64,000 bases of DNA, taken from positions 558,001-622,000 of the forward strand of contig NZ_CP044065.1 in NCBI RefSeq assembly GCF_008693385.1. Direction: 5' to 3'. The stretch comes from Cupriavidus pauculus (GTDB taxonomy: Bacteria; Pseudomonadota; Gammaproteobacteria; Burkholderiales; Burkholderiaceae). Both the position numbers and the translations under genes were made by a program. Of the stretch, positions 28,557-38,047 are shown one piece after another (position 1 is the first letter of the stretch; every line of letters begins with the position of its first letter). Under the pieces are notes generated by a model that did no database searches, was not told the DNA's origin, and saw nothing but the letters and a program-made list of their open reading frames with translations.

Positions 28557-29855
28557 TCAGATCAGCCCATCGAACAGCATCACCTCGACCGCACCGCCCG
28601 CGGAAACCGGACCCTGGTCGTGGCCCAGCACGATAAAGCAGTTGGCCTCGCTCATCGAGCGCAGGACGCCCGACCCCTGCTGGCCCGTGATGCGGACCTC
28701 CCACTCGCCATCGGCACCGCGCGCGAGCACGCCGCGCTGGTACTCGGTACGGCCCGGCTTCTTGCGAATCGGCCCCGCGCTGCGCACGCGGAACAGCGGC
28801 AGCGGCGGGACCTCCGCGCCCATCTGGCGATGCAGCGCGGCGCGCACGAAATGGTAGAACGTGACCATGACCGCGACCGGGTTGCCGGGCAGGCCGAACA
28901 ACAGCGCATCGTGGCCATCGGATGTGATGCGGCCAAATGCCATCGGGCGGCCGGGCCGCATCGCGATCTTCCAGAACGTGACTTCGCCAAGCCGCGACAT
29001 GGTCTGCTTGGTAAAGTCCGCTTCGCCGACCGACACGCCGCCCGACGTGATGATCGCGTCCGCGTTTTCGCAGGCGGTGCGGAACGCCGTCTCCAGCGCA
29101 TCGGGATCGTCGCGCACGACGCCCATGTCGATCAGGTCCACATGCAGGCGGCGCAGCATGCCATGCAGCGTGTAGCGGTTGGAGTCGAACACGCAGCCGG
29201 GGTCGAGCGGCTCGCCGATCGAGCGCAGCTCGTCGCCCGTGGAGAAGAACGCCACGCGCAGCCGGCGCCGGACCTTGATCTCGGGAATGCCGAGCGAGGC
29301 CAGCATGCCGATATCGGCGGGGCGCAGGATGCGACCGTTCTGCAGGGCGGCCTGGCCGCGGGCGAGATCCTCGCCGCGCAGGCGGCGGTTGTCCCCCGCG
29401 CGCACCGCATCGGCGGCGAAGCGGATGCGCTGGGTGCCCGCGCCGTCGTCGATCACCTCAACGAATTCCTGCGGAATCACGGTATCGCACCCGGCCGGCA
29501 TGACGGCACCGGTCATGATGCGCACGGCCTGCGTGGCCGAAGCCGTGACGCCGATGGCGCCGCCGGCGAAAGACGTGCCGGCGACGTCGAGCGTGACGCC
29601 ATCGGCCGTGGCGGTGGCCAGCGCGGCGCTCGAGAACGCGTAACCGTCCATCGCCGCGTTGTCGTGAGCGGGCACGTCGATCGGCGAGACGATGTCTTCC
29701 GCGAGCACGCGGTCGAGCCCGGCGCGGATGGCGACCTGCTCGATGCCGCGAATCGGCTCGATCACGTCGGCGAGGATCGATGCGACCTGATCGACGGACA
29801 TCGCGGAAGGATCGTAGTCGGACAGGCAGGAGATAACGGATTGCAGGGAAGGCAT
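28557..29855 (-). CDS. moeA: Molybdopterin molybdenumtransferase
   Basis: Inserts molybdate into adenylated molybdopterin to form the molybdenum cofactor. The 432-residue product has the MoeA motifs PAHDNAAMDGYA, TSGGVSVGEAD and GLPGNPVA. It follows mobA with a 9-nt gap on the same strand and is the last of the three moco genes. Confidence 0.95.
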   Translation of the reverse strand: MPSLQSVISCLSDYDPSAMSVDQVASILADVIEPIRGIEQVAIRAGLDRVLAEDIVSPIDVPAHDNAAMDGYAFSSAALATATADGVTLDVAGTSFAGGAIGVTASATQAVRIMTGAVMPAGCDTVIPQEFVEVIDDGAGTQRIRFAADAVRAGDNRRLRGEDLARGQAALQNGRILRPADIGMLASLGIPEIKVRRRLRVAFFSTGDELRSIGEPLDPGCVFDSNRYTLHGMLRRLHVDLIDMGVVRDDPDALETAFRTACENADAIITSGGVSVGEADFTKQTMSRLGEVTFWKIAMRPGRPMAFGRITSDGHDALLFGLPGNPVAVMVTFYHFVRAALHRQMGAEVPPLPLFRVRSAGPIRKKPGRTEYQRGVLARGADGEWEVRITGQQGSGVLRSMSEANCFIVLGHDQGPVSAGGAVEVMLFDGLI

Positions 29856-29864
29856 CGGTCGGGG

Positions 29865-30473
29865 TCAGCGCGCTTCGAAGGCACGCAGTTCGTCCAGCGT
29901 GTTGATATTGGCGAAGGCGCCGGCATCGTCGAATGGCACATCGACGCGCGGATGGCTCGCCGCCCATGTCTCGATCTTGCGTTCGCCGCGATCCAGATAG
30001 TCGCGCAGGCTGTCGCGCAGGGACACGGCCATCAGGCAGAACGCCGGCTGCGGCTGGCGGCGGTCACCGGCGAGGGTCACGGGCATGGCGATCTTCGCGC
30101 CGCTGACGACGATCGCCTCCGCGAGCCGCGCAACGAGGTTGGTGGGCAGGAACGGCGTGTCGCAGGGAGAGGCGACCATCCATGCGGTGTCGCAGCGTAC
30201 GAGTCCGGCGAGCATCCCGGCCAGCGGGCCGTCGAAGCGGACCGCGTCGCCCGGCGCGTCGTCGCTGACGACGGGCACGCCGAATGACGCATAGACATCG
30301 AGATGGCGATTGGCGTTGATGAGCTGGGTGCCGGTCTGCGGGGCAAGCCGGCGCAGCGTGTGGAGCGCCATCGGCGTGCCGTGCAGCGTCTGCAGGCCCT
30401 TGTCGACGCCGCCCATGCGGCTGCCGCGGCCGCCAGCCAGGATCAGTCCGGTGATGTCGGATCGGTCGATCAT
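29865..30473 (-). CDS. mobA: Molybdenum cofactor guanylyltransferase
   Basis: Adds GMP to Mo-molybdopterin to give the bis-MGD cofactor of DMSO-reductase-family enzymes. The 202-residue protein has the nucleotidyltransferase signature LILAGGRGSRMGGVDKGL at the N-terminus and the metal-binding SPCDTPF segment. The middle gene of moaA-mobA-moeA, 14 nt after moaA. Confidence 0.94.
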   Translation of the reverse strand: MIDRSDITGLILAGGRGSRMGGVDKGLQTLHGTPMALHTLRRLAPQTGTQLINANRHLDVYASFGVPVVSDDAPGDAVRFDGPLAGMLAGLVRCDTAWMVASPCDTPFLPTNLVARLAEAIVVSGAKIAMPVTLAGDRRQPQPAFCLMAVSLRDSLRDYLDRGERKIETWAASHPRVDVPFDDAGAFANINTLDELRAFEAR

Positions 30474-30487
30474 GAGATGCCCATCGC

Positions 30488-31612
30488 TCAGCCGCCGATG
30501 TACGACATCTCGATCTTCTGTTCGGCGCGCGCGAGCCGCACGGCGGGGTCGCTACGCTGTTCCGAATAGTTGTCGGTGCGCCCGCGCCAGACCTGCGCGA
30601 TCGCATTGGAAACCTCGAGGTCGCTATGGCCCCCGCGCAGCAGCGCGCGCAGGTCGTAGCCTTCGGTCGCAAACAGGCATTGATACAGCTTGCCCTCGGT
30701 GGACAGGCGAATGCGGCTGCAGTCGCCGCAGAACGCGTGCGTGACGCTCGAGATCACGCCGATCTCGCCCGCGCCATCGCGATAGCGCCAGCGCTCGGCG
30801 GTCTCGCCCGTGTAGTTGGCGGCGATCATCTCGAGCGGGAACGCTTCGTCGATCCGGCGCACGATTTCGTCCGAAGGCATGACTTCGTCCATCTGCCAGT
30901 GATTGCTGGCACCGACGTCCATGAACTCGATAAACCGCACGATGATCCCGGTATTGCGGAAATGGCGCGCCATGGGCACCACTTCGGCGTCGTTCGTGCC
31001 GCGCTTGACCACCATATTGACCTTGATCGGTGCGAGGCCCACGGCCTGTGCGGTCTCGATGCCGTCTAGCACGTCGCGCACCGCGAAGTCGACGTCGTTC
31101 ATGCGCCGGAAGGTCGCATCGTCGATCGCATCGAGGCTGACGCTCACGCGCGTCAGGCCCGCGTCGCGCAGCGCGCGCGCCTTGCGGGCGAGCAGGGAGG
31201 CATTGGTGGTCAGCGTCAGGTCGAGCGGCTTGCCGGACACGGTCTCGATGCGCGCGAGCATTTCCACGAGCCGCTCGATGTTCTTGCGCAGCAGCGGTTC
31301 GCCGCCAGTCAGCCGGATCTTCTCCACGCCGTGCGCGACGAACAGCCGCGCGGCCCGCTCGATTTCCTCGAAGCTCAACAGCGCCGAGTGCGGCAGGAAG
31401 GTGTAGTCCTTGTCGAACACCTCCTTCGGCATGCAGTAGACGCAGCGGAAGTTGCAGCGGTCGGTCACCGAGATGCGCAGGTCGTGCAGCATGCGGCCAC
31501 GCGTGTCCGTCACCAGCCCCGTGGGCGGGGTGAGGCGGGCGGGAATGGCCGGCACCATCGAACGATATCGATGTTCGCGCAGGTCGAGGATCGGAATGAC
31601 GGTGTCGGTCAT
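30488..31612 (-). CDS. moaA: GTP 3',8-cyclase
   Basis: Radical SAM enzyme of the first molybdenum cofactor step. It has the N-terminal cluster Cys53, Cys57 and Cys60 (CNFRCVYC) after an extended 45-residue N-terminus, the second C-terminal cluster (CGDCSR and a Cys in YQCLFA), and the conserved Gly-Gly tail (SYIGG). ATG 31612 gives 374 residues; GTG 31636 would add eight. First gene of a three-gene moco operon. Confidence 0.95.
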   Translation of the reverse strand: MTDTVIPILDLREHRYRSMVPAIPARLTPPTGLVTDTRGRMLHDLRISVTDRCNFRCVYCMPKEVFDKDYTFLPHSALLSFEEIERAARLFVAHGVEKIRLTGGEPLLRKNIERLVEMLARIETVSGKPLDLTLTTNASLLARKARALRDAGLTRVSVSLDAIDDATFRRMNDVDFAVRDVLDGIETAQAVGLAPIKVNMVVKRGTNDAEVVPMARHFRNTGIIVRFIEFMDVGASNHWQMDEVMPSDEIVRRIDEAFPLEMIAANYTGETAERWRYRDGAGEIGVISSVTHAFCGDCSRIRLSTEGKLYQCLFATEGYDLRALLRGGHSDLEVSNAIAQVWRGRTDNYSEQRSDPAVRLARAEQKIEMSYIGG

Positions 31613-31762
31613 GAGCGGGGGCGTTCGCGACGGCACAGGCCGCGGCTATGGATGCCATTCTAGCCGACACCGTCAAACTACCGCGCCGGGACGGGCATAC
31701 ACCTGGGGCGACAGTTCAGGAGTACAGATGTTGCGGTGCGCCGGAAGTCGTCCGGTTTCGCC

Positions 31763-31799
31763 AAAAAAAAAACCGGCAGGCCTTGCGGCGCTGCCGGTT
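31763..31799 (-). terminator. Terminator of rne
   Basis: Stem AACCGGCAG / CTGCCGGTT (31771-31779, 31791-31799) with an 11-nt loop. On the minus strand it is followed by a run of about eight T. It lies 46 nt after the rne stop. Confidence 0.85.
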
Positions 31800-31844
31800 C
31801 GTCGTGCTGTCGCGGCCCCTCCGGAGAGCGGCCGCGAAGGCGCG

Positions 31845-34800
31845 TTACTGCTGTTGTTGCTGTTGCTGCTGCGTGGCCGGGTCGGCCTGGCGGCTGCCCG
31901 TTTCGACCAGGACCATCGGGCCCTGGGGCAGCGGCGGCAGCGGCTTGCGCTCGCGAGGCACGCGCGGTGCCGGCACGATGCGGGCAGCGGCTTCCTGCGC
32001 GGCGCGGTGCTTGCTGTCGTCGGTGTGCACCCATTGCAGGCCTGCCGCGGCGAGCATCGGCTCGAGCGCGGCCTTGGCGATGCCGGCCGTTGCGGCCGGG
32101 GCTGCAACCGGAGCTGCAACCGGAGCTGCAACCGGGGCTGCAACCGGGGCGGCCGTCACTTCGGGCGACACGATCGCCGGTTCCGGTGCCGCGGCGGCTG
32201 CCGGGGCGGCGATGGGCGCTGCCACCGGCTCGGCTGCCGGTGCCGGCGCCGCTGCCGGTGCGGAATAGCTCGCCGCAACAGGCTCGGCTTCCGGCGTCAC
32301 CGGTGCGAACACGGGCTCCGGGGCCACCGGGGTGGCGGCCGGGGCCGGGGCCGCCGGCACCGCCACGGCCGTGACCGGCTCGGCAGCGGGTTGCGCCACG
32401 GGCTCCGCCGCCGGTTGCGACACCGGTTGCACTGCCGATTGCGATACCGGCTGGGCGATCGGCTGCGATACCGCCGGCGCGGCCGTTTCGACAAACTCGG
32501 ACTCGGATTCGGTCACGCCCGCTGCCACCTCGGCGAGGTTGGCGACGTTGTCGCCGTCCGCGCCCTGTGCCTCGTCACGCTCGCGACGGTAGCGGTTGCG
32601 GCCACGGCGGTTGCGGCGGCGGCGCTCTTCACCCTCGCCACCTTCCGTCGCCACGCCTTCCAGGCCTTCGGCACGCTCGAGCGCATCGGCGCCTTCCGCG
32701 GTGTCGAACGTCTGGGCGATCGTCGCCGGCGCGGACTGGATGGCCTCGAACGCGGTCTGCGGCGCGGCGGCCACGGCGTTCAGTTCATCGGTCGTCTCGC
32801 CTTCGCGCGACTCGCCGCGCTCGCGCTGACGTTCACGCTGGCGTTCGCGGCGTTCCTGATTGCGCTCGCGACGGCCGCCTTCCGGACGGGCCTCGGTACC
32901 CGCGGCGGCATCCGCCTGACGGGCTACGGCCGGCGTAGCCTGCGCATCGCGCGGGGCACGGGCCGGGCGCTCACCGCGCTCGGCACGCTCGCCACGCGGT
33001 TCGCCACGCAGGTCGGCGCGTTGTTCGCCACGCGCCTCGCGCGGCTCACGCTGCTCCTTCTCGCCACGCTCGCCGCGTTGGCCACGGCCTTCGCCGCCAC
33101 GCTCGCCGCGCTGGCCACGTTCGCCACGTTCACCGCGCGCCTCGTTGCCGGCACGGCCACGACCTTCGCCGCGCTGGCCACGCTCACCGCGCTCGCCACG
33201 CTCGCGGCGGCCTTCACCACGACCTTCACGACCTTCACGGCCCTCGCGACCCTCACGGCCTTCGCCGCGCGCTGGCGTCGAGGCGGCTGCCTTGACGGGC
33301 TCCGCCGCCGGCGCAGCCGGACGGGCACCGAACAGGCCCTTCAGCCAGCCGATAAAGCCGCCGGCCGCCACCGGCTGCGTGGCCGGAACCGGACGCGCAA
33401 CGGGGGCTTCCGGACGCGGCGCGCGCTCGGGGCGCGGCACCGACACCGGCGCGGGCGCGTCGGGCGTGATGCCCTTGACGGCCGCTTCCTGGCGCGGACG
33501 CGCGTCTTCCTTCTTGCGGCTGCTGTAGCTCGTATCGGCTTCCAGTTCCTTGGCCGCGGCTTCCGCCATGCGGTAGCTGGCCGTGGAATCCTCGAGGCGC
33601 GGATCGTCGTGACGCAGGCGCTCGAGCTTGTAATGCGGGGTTTCGAGGTGCTTGTTCGGGATCAACAGCACGTTGACCTTGAAACGCAGCTCGATCAGGT
33701 TGATTTCCTGGCGCTTCTCGTTCAGCAGGAACGCCGCGACTTCCACGGGCACCTGGCAATGGATCGCCGCGGTGTTCTCCTTCATCGCCTCTTCCTGGAT
33801 GATGCGGAGCACCTGCAGGGCGGACGATTCGGTATCGCGGATATGGCCAGTACCGTTGCAGCGCGGGCACGTGATGTGCGAACCCTCGGACAGCGACGGA
33901 CGCAGGCGCTGACGCGACAGTTCCATCAGGCCGAAGCGGCTGATCTTGCCCATCTGCACGCGTGCGCGGTCGTGGCGCAGCGCATCCTTCAGGCGCGTTT
34001 CCACGTCCTTCTGGGCCTTGCCCGACTCCATGTCGATGAAGTCGATCACGATCAGGCCGCCCAGGTCGCGCAGGCGCAGCTGGCGCGCGATTTCGTCGGC
34101 GGCCTCGAGGTTCGTGCGCAGCGCCGTTTCCTCGATGTCCGCGCCCTTGGTGGCGCGCGCCGAGTTCACGTCCACGGAGACGAGTGCTTCGGTATGGTCG
34201 ATCACGATCGCGCCGCCCGAGGGCAGCATGACCATGCGCGAGTAGGCCGATTCGATCTGGTGTTCGATCTGGAAGCGCGAGAAGAGCGGCACGTCATCGC
34301 GGTACTTCTTCACGCGATTCATGTTGTCCGGCATCACCACGCTCATGAAGGCGCGGGCCTGCTCGTAGATCTCGTCGGTATCGATCAGGATTTCGCCGAT
34401 ATCGGGCTGGAAGTAGTCGCGGATCGCGCGGATCACGAGGCTCGATTCCAGATAGATCAGCAGCGGGGCCTTGTTGTCGCCGGCGGCGCCGTCGATGGCC
34501 TTCCACAATTGCAGCAGATAGTTCAGATCCCACTGCAGTTCCTCGGCCGCGCGGCCGATGCCCGCGGTCCGGGCGATGATGCTCATGCCGTCCGGCACCT
34601 GCAGCTGCGCCATGGTTTCGCGCAGTTCCTGACGGTCTTCACCCTCGATGCGGCGCGACACGCCGCCGCCACGCGGGTTGTTCGGCATCAGCACGAGGTA
34701 ACGGCCGGCCAGCGAGATGAACGTGGTCAGGGCGGCGCCCTTGTTGCCGCGTTCTTCCTTTTCGACCTGGACGATCAGTTCCTGGCCTTCGTGCAGCGCG

Positions 34801-35072
34801 TCCTGGATGCGCGCGTTGCGCACGTCCACACCTTCCTTGAAATACGCGCGGGCGACTTCCTTGAACGGCAGGAAGCCATGGCGCTCTTCGCCGTAGTTGA
34901 CGAAGCACGCCTCGAGCGACGGCTCGATGCGCGTGATCACGCCCTTGTAGATATTGCCTTTGCGCTGTTCGCGCCCGGCAGTTTCGATGTCGATGTCGAT
35001 CAGCTTCTGACCATCGACGATCGCGACGCGCAATTCCTCTTGTTGCGTCGCATTGAACAGCATGCGTTTCAT
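31845..35072 (-). CDS. rne: Ribonuclease E
   Basis: Endoribonuclease that starts mRNA decay, processes rRNA and tRNA, and scaffolds the degradosome. The 1075-residue protein has the S1 domain (about 35-120), 5'-sensor/RNase H and DNase I-like catalytic part ([14 protein letters not shown]) and the Zn-link CPRCNGTG. The C-terminal half from about 510 is a long disordered scaffold: Arg/Gly/Glu-rich repeats ([15 protein letters not shown]), then a Pro/Ala/Val/Gln-rich part, ending in eight Gln. It is transcribed away from rluC, as RNase E genes often are. Confidence 0.96.
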   Translation of the reverse strand: MKRMLFNATQQEELRVAIVDGQKLIDIDIETAGREQRKGNIYKGVITRIEPSLEACFVNYGEERHGFLPFKEVARAYFKEGVDVRNARIQDALHEGQELIVQVEKEERGNKGAALTTFISLAGRYLVLMPNNPRGGGVSRRIEGEDRQELRETMAQLQVPDGMSIIARTAGIGRAAEELQWDLNYLLQLWKAIDGAAGDNKAPLLIYLESSLVIRAIRDYFQPDIGEILIDTDEIYEQARAFMSVVMPDNMNRVKKYRDDVPLFSRFQIEHQIESAYSRMVMLPSGGAIVIDHTEALVSVDVNSARATKGADIEETALRTNLEAADEIARQLRLRDLGGLIVIDFIDMESGKAQKDVETRLKDALRHDRARVQMGKISRFGLMELSRQRLRPSLSEGSHITCPRCNGTGHIRDTESSALQVLRIIQEEAMKENTAAIHCQVPVEVAAFLLNEKRQEINLIELRFKVNVLLIPNKHLETPHYKLERLRHDDPRLEDSTASYRMAEAAAKELEADTSYSSRKKEDARPRQEAAVKGITPDAPAPVSVPRPERAPRPEAPVARPVPATQPVAAGGFIGWLKGLFGARPAAPAAEPVKAAASTPARGEGREGREGREGREGRGEGRRERGERGERGQRGEGRGRAGNEARGERGERGQRGERGGEGRGQRGERGEKEQREPREARGEQRADLRGEPRGERAERGERPARAPRDAQATPAVARQADAAAGTEARPEGGRRERNQERRERQRERQRERGESREGETTDELNAVAAAPQTAFEAIQSAPATIAQTFDTAEGADALERAEGLEGVATEGGEGEERRRRNRRGRNRYRRERDEAQGADGDNVANLAEVAAGVTESESEFVETAAPAVSQPIAQPVSQSAVQPVSQPAAEPVAQPAAEPVTAVAVPAAPAPAATPVAPEPVFAPVTPEAEPVAASYSAPAAAPAPAAEPVAAPIAAPAAAAAPEPAIVSPEVTAAPVAAPVAAPVAAPVAAPAATAGIAKAALEPMLAAAGLQWVHTDDSKHRAAQEAAARIVPAPRVPRERKPLPPLPQGPMVLVETGSRQADPATQQQQQQQQ
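31848..31871 (-). repeat. CAG/CAA run encoding C-terminal polyglutamine of RNase E
   Basis: Eight consecutive Gln codons immediately before the rne stop codon. Confidence 0.9.
32101..32148 (-). repeat. 12-bp tandem repeat in rne
   Basis: Four 12-bp copies of GCTGCAACCGG(A/G) encode successive APVA units in the RNase E tail. Confidence 0.9.
33130..33290 (-). repeat. Degenerate Arg/Gly/Glu repeat region of rne
   Basis: Degenerate 6-9 bp units built on GGC/GAG/CGT codons encode (G)ERGERG-like repeats, a basic low-complexity RNA-binding-like segment. Borders are approximate. Confidence 0.7.
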
Positions 35073-35918
35073 CGCAATACCTCACTCCAGTGTCGCGCGG
35101 GGCCGAAAGCCAAAGGGTGGCCGTGCGCGCAACGATCCATGGAGCACGCGAGGAAAGAGAGCAGGGTGGGAGAATTGCCAGGGCACCGGCGCGCAAGACA
35201 TGCGAACCGGCAAGGGCACGGGTGAGGGAGAGGCGATGACGTCGAGGCAGTCGTCCGCTGGCAGGGAGGGGCACCAAACAAGTCCTGCTCCTCGTGCAGC
35301 GGCTCCGGCGAACTCCCGGATGCCAGCGGCGGCGCGCCAGCACTGCATGCCTGCGGCATGGGTGCCTCGCACCGCGGCTGGCCGGGACGGCCCAGACGCG
35401 TCAAAGAGCAAGTTTTTCGGACACGGCAGGCGAAACACTCGCCCACCTGACTTCTCCTTCTGGGCGCGCTGGCTGCTTCTTGGAGTTCTGCGACCAGGCG
35501 CGTGCGTCAGGCCGGCGCGGCGCAAACCACATCAACGACGCGGCGCCGGCATGACAAGTCAGGTGGCAGTTCAACCTGCCGGCCGGCACCGGATTCCCGG
35601 TGCAGGCGGTCTTCTCTCACCATTTGCGGATGCCACCTGGCATCCGCATCCAAATTCTGATCTACCTGATAGCTCTGTTCCCACGAGCCCGCCGTCTTCG
35701 CCGAAGTCGCCTGTGGGCGGCTTCCTGCGCGCCGGCGTGGCGCGTGCGTGCTGCTGATGCCGTCATTCACCCATCGGCGCGCGCGAATATATGTGCGTTT
35801 GCGCGGGACGGGCCGGGCTGGCGGCAACCCGAAGTGTAAAATGCGGAATTACGCAAAGTCACACTGGCTTTTGCGTTGCTGGCGTCTCGCCGGCAACAGC
35901 GGGGAAATTATATTGAAA
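35073..35918. promoter_or_regulatory. Divergent rne / rluC intergenic region
   Basis: An 846-bp stretch without a convincing gene. It must hold both promoters and, on the minus strand, a probably long rne 5' leader. The part from about 35820 to 35918 is AT-richer with GTAAAAT near 35836-35842, suited to the rluC promoter. A perfect 7-bp inverted repeat (35631-35646) lies in the rne side. I cannot place the promoters firmly. Confidence 0.5.
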
Positions 35919-36926
35919 ATGAATGAGTTACGCCATCAAATTGAAAAGGAGCCGCGTTCCACGTCGAACGCCCTCCAGGTGGCGTATGTCACGATCGACG
36001 AAAGTGGCGACGGGCAACGTATCGACAACTTTCTGCTGAAGGTTGCGCGCGGGGTCCCGAAAAGCCATATCTATCGGATCCTGCGTTCGGGCGAAGTCCG
36101 CGTCAACAAGGGTCGCATAGATGCTACCTATCGATTGAAGATCGGCGATATCGTTCGGATTCCGCCGATGCGGGTCGCCGAACGGGCCACGTCCGCCGAA
36201 GCCCCGCCCAGCGAATTCCCGATCCTGTTCGAGGACGCGCACCTGCTGATCGTCAACAAGCCGGCCGGCGTGGCCGTGCACGGTGGCTCCGGCGTCGCAT
36301 TCGGCGTGATCGAGCAGCTGCGGCGCGCGCGGCCCGAGGCGAAGTTCCTCGAACTCGTGCACCGGCTGGACCGGGAGACCTCGGGCGTGCTCGTGCTGGC
36401 CAAGAAGCGCTCGGCGCTGGTGAACCTCCACGAACAGATCCGGGGCGACGGCGATGCGCCGGGCATGGACAAGCGCTACTTCGCCTGCGTGGCCGGCGAG
36501 TTCACGAACCAGCGCCAGCACGTCAAGCTGCCGCTGTTCAAGTACAGCACCGCCGATGGCGAGCGCCGGGTACGCGTGCAAGCCGACGGGCTGCCGTCGC
36601 ACACGGTATTCAACCGCGTGGAGGCGTTTCCCGGCTACACGCTGCTCGAGGCGGAGCTCAAGACCGGCCGCACGCACCAGATCCGCGTGCATCTGTCCCA
36701 TTCGGGCTTCCCGATCGTCGGCGACGACAAATACGGGGACTTCGCCCTGAACAAGGCGCTCGCGCGCGGCAACGCGCGTCCCGGCATCAAGCGTATGTTC
36801 CTGCACGCGCACCGGCTGACGCTGACGCACCCGGCCACTGGCGAGCCGCTGACCGTGTCCGCGCCGCTGCCGCCGGAGTGTGTCGATTTTCTGCAACAAT
36901 TGCGGGAGCCCGGCGCGGCGGCCTGA
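35919..36926 (+). CDS. rluC: 23S rRNA pseudouridine synthase RluC-type
   Basis: Makes pseudouridines 955, 2504 and 2580 of 23S rRNA in E. coli. The 335-residue product has an N-terminal S4 RNA-binding domain (about 33-90) and the RluA-family catalytic motif HRLDRETSG with Asp151. ATG 35919 is preceded by GGGGAAATTA; an in-frame TTG two codons earlier is possible. The HAD gene follows after 37 nt. Confidence 0.93.
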   Translation: MNELRHQIEKEPRSTSNALQVAYVTIDESGDGQRIDNFLLKVARGVPKSHIYRILRSGEVRVNKGRIDATYRLKIGDIVRIPPMRVAERATSAEAPPSEFPILFEDAHLLIVNKPAGVAVHGGSGVAFGVIEQLRRARPEAKFLELVHRLDRETSGVLVLAKKRSALVNLHEQIRGDGDAPGMDKRYFACVAGEFTNQRQHVKLPLFKYSTADGERRVRVQADGLPSHTVFNRVEAFPGYTLLEAELKTGRTHQIRVHLSHSGFPIVGDDKYGDFALNKALARGNARPGIKRMFLHAHRLTLTHPATGEPLTVSAPLPPECVDFLQQLREPGAAA

Positions 36927-36963
36927 CGGCCCGGCGCCGAAAAGTCTCCCTACAAGGACCCCA

Positions 36964-37623
36964 ATGGCCAGGCAGCGCTTCGACCTGATCGTGTTCGACT
37001 GGGACGGAACCCTCATGGATTCCACGCCCACCATCGCCAAATGCATCCAGCTGGCCAGCCGCGATCTGGGGCTGCCCGTGCCCGACGACAGCGCGGCCAG
37101 CCACGTGATCGGCCTGGGCCTGAAAGACGCGCTGTCCTATGCGGTGCCCACGCTCGACCCGGCCGACTATCCGAAGCTGGCCGAGCGCTACCGCTATCAC
37201 TTTCTGACGCGCGATGCGGACCTCGTGCTGTTCGACGGTGCGCGCGAGATGCTGGAGGCGCTGCGCGCCGAGCATTACTTCCTCGGCGTCGCCACGGGCA
37301 AGACCCGGGCCGGGCTGGACCGCGCACTCGCGGCCACGGGCCTCGCCAGGCTGTTCGACGCCACGCGCTGCGCCGACGAGACGTTTTCCAAGCCCCATCC
37401 CGCGATGCTGCACGAACTCACGCGCGAGCTCGGGCAGGATGTCGAACGCACGGTCATGATCGGCGACACCACGCACGACCTGCAGATGGCGCTCAACGCG
37501 GGGGCGCACGGCCTCGGCGTGTGCTACGGGGCGCACCCGGAGGATTCGCTGCGCGCCATGACGCCCGTGCACTGCGCGACGTCGATCGAAGACCTGCACG
37601 GGTGGCTGCTGACTCATGCCTGA
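36964..37623 (+). CDS. HAD-superfamily phosphatase, Gph-like
   Basis: A 219-residue HAD hydrolase with motif I DWDGTLMDS (nucleophile Asp12), motif II near ATGKTR and motif III/IV KPHP...IGDTTHD. It is close to phosphoglycolate phosphatase-like or pyrophosphatase-like HAD proteins; the substrate is not shown by the sequence. Its 3' end overlaps the Rieske gene by 8 nt. Located between rluC and the S49 peptidase, an order common in this group. Confidence 0.85.
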   Translation: MARQRFDLIVFDWDGTLMDSTPTIAKCIQLASRDLGLPVPDDSAASHVIGLGLKDALSYAVPTLDPADYPKLAERYRYHFLTRDADLVLFDGAREMLEALRAEHYFLGVATGKTRAGLDRALAATGLARLFDATRCADETFSKPHPAMLHELTRELGQDVERTVMIGDTTHDLQMALNAGAHGLGVCYGAHPEDSLRAMTPVHCATSIEDLHGWLLTHA

Positions 37624-38008
37624 CATGGCCAGCGCGCGGCGGGTCTGCGCGTCCGGAGACCTCGCCGATGGCGGCATGGGCGTCCGCTTCACCGTGGCGG
37701 TTGCCGCGCGGGAGTCGATGCGCGACGTCGGCGCCTTCGTCATCCGCTACGACGGCGTGGCCCACGGTTATCTGAACCAGTGCGCCCACGTGCCGATGGA
37801 GATGGACTGGCAGGAAGGCCAGTTTTTCGATAGCGCGGGCCTATACTTGATGTGTGCGACACATGGCGCGGTCTACGCGCCAGACACCGGTCAATGCATG
37901 GGCGGCCCTTGCCGGGGCGCCGCGCTGGCCAAACTCCGGATCGAGGAACGCGATGGCGCCATTTACTGGCTGCCCGAGCCGCCTTTTTTCCCGCCCGAAG
38001 ACCAATGA
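37616..38008 (+). CDS. Small Rieske [2Fe-2S] protein
   Basis: A 130-residue soluble Rieske protein. Cys56-x-His58 and Cys80-xx-His83 bind the cluster. There is no oxygenase domain, signal peptide or membrane anchor, so it resembles stand-alone Rieske ferredoxins. The start codon lies inside the HAD gene, so expression is coupled. Partner unknown. Confidence 0.85.
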   Translation: MPDMASARRVCASGDLADGGMGVRFTVAVAARESMRDVGAFVIRYDGVAHGYLNQCAHVPMEMDWQEGQFFDSAGLYLMCATHGAVYAPDTGQCMGGPCRGAALAKLRIEERDGAIYWLPEPPFFPPEDQ

Positions 38009-38047
38009 AGGACGGGCGGCACAGTCTGAACCCAACGAGTCCATTGC

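Noticed and set aside
31452..35225. Plus-strand reading frame of over 1200 codons across rne
   Set aside because: It is antisense to a clear RNase E gene, has shifting low-complexity composition and no plausible start.
35631..35646. GATGCCA-CC-TGGCATC inverted repeat as a regulator site for rne
   Set aside because: It is a single copy with no promoter placed near it; noted only as part of the gap.
35053..35757. Open frame across the rne-rluC gap
   Set aside because: It has no ribosome binding site, mixed composition and overlaps the rne start; it does not look like a protein.
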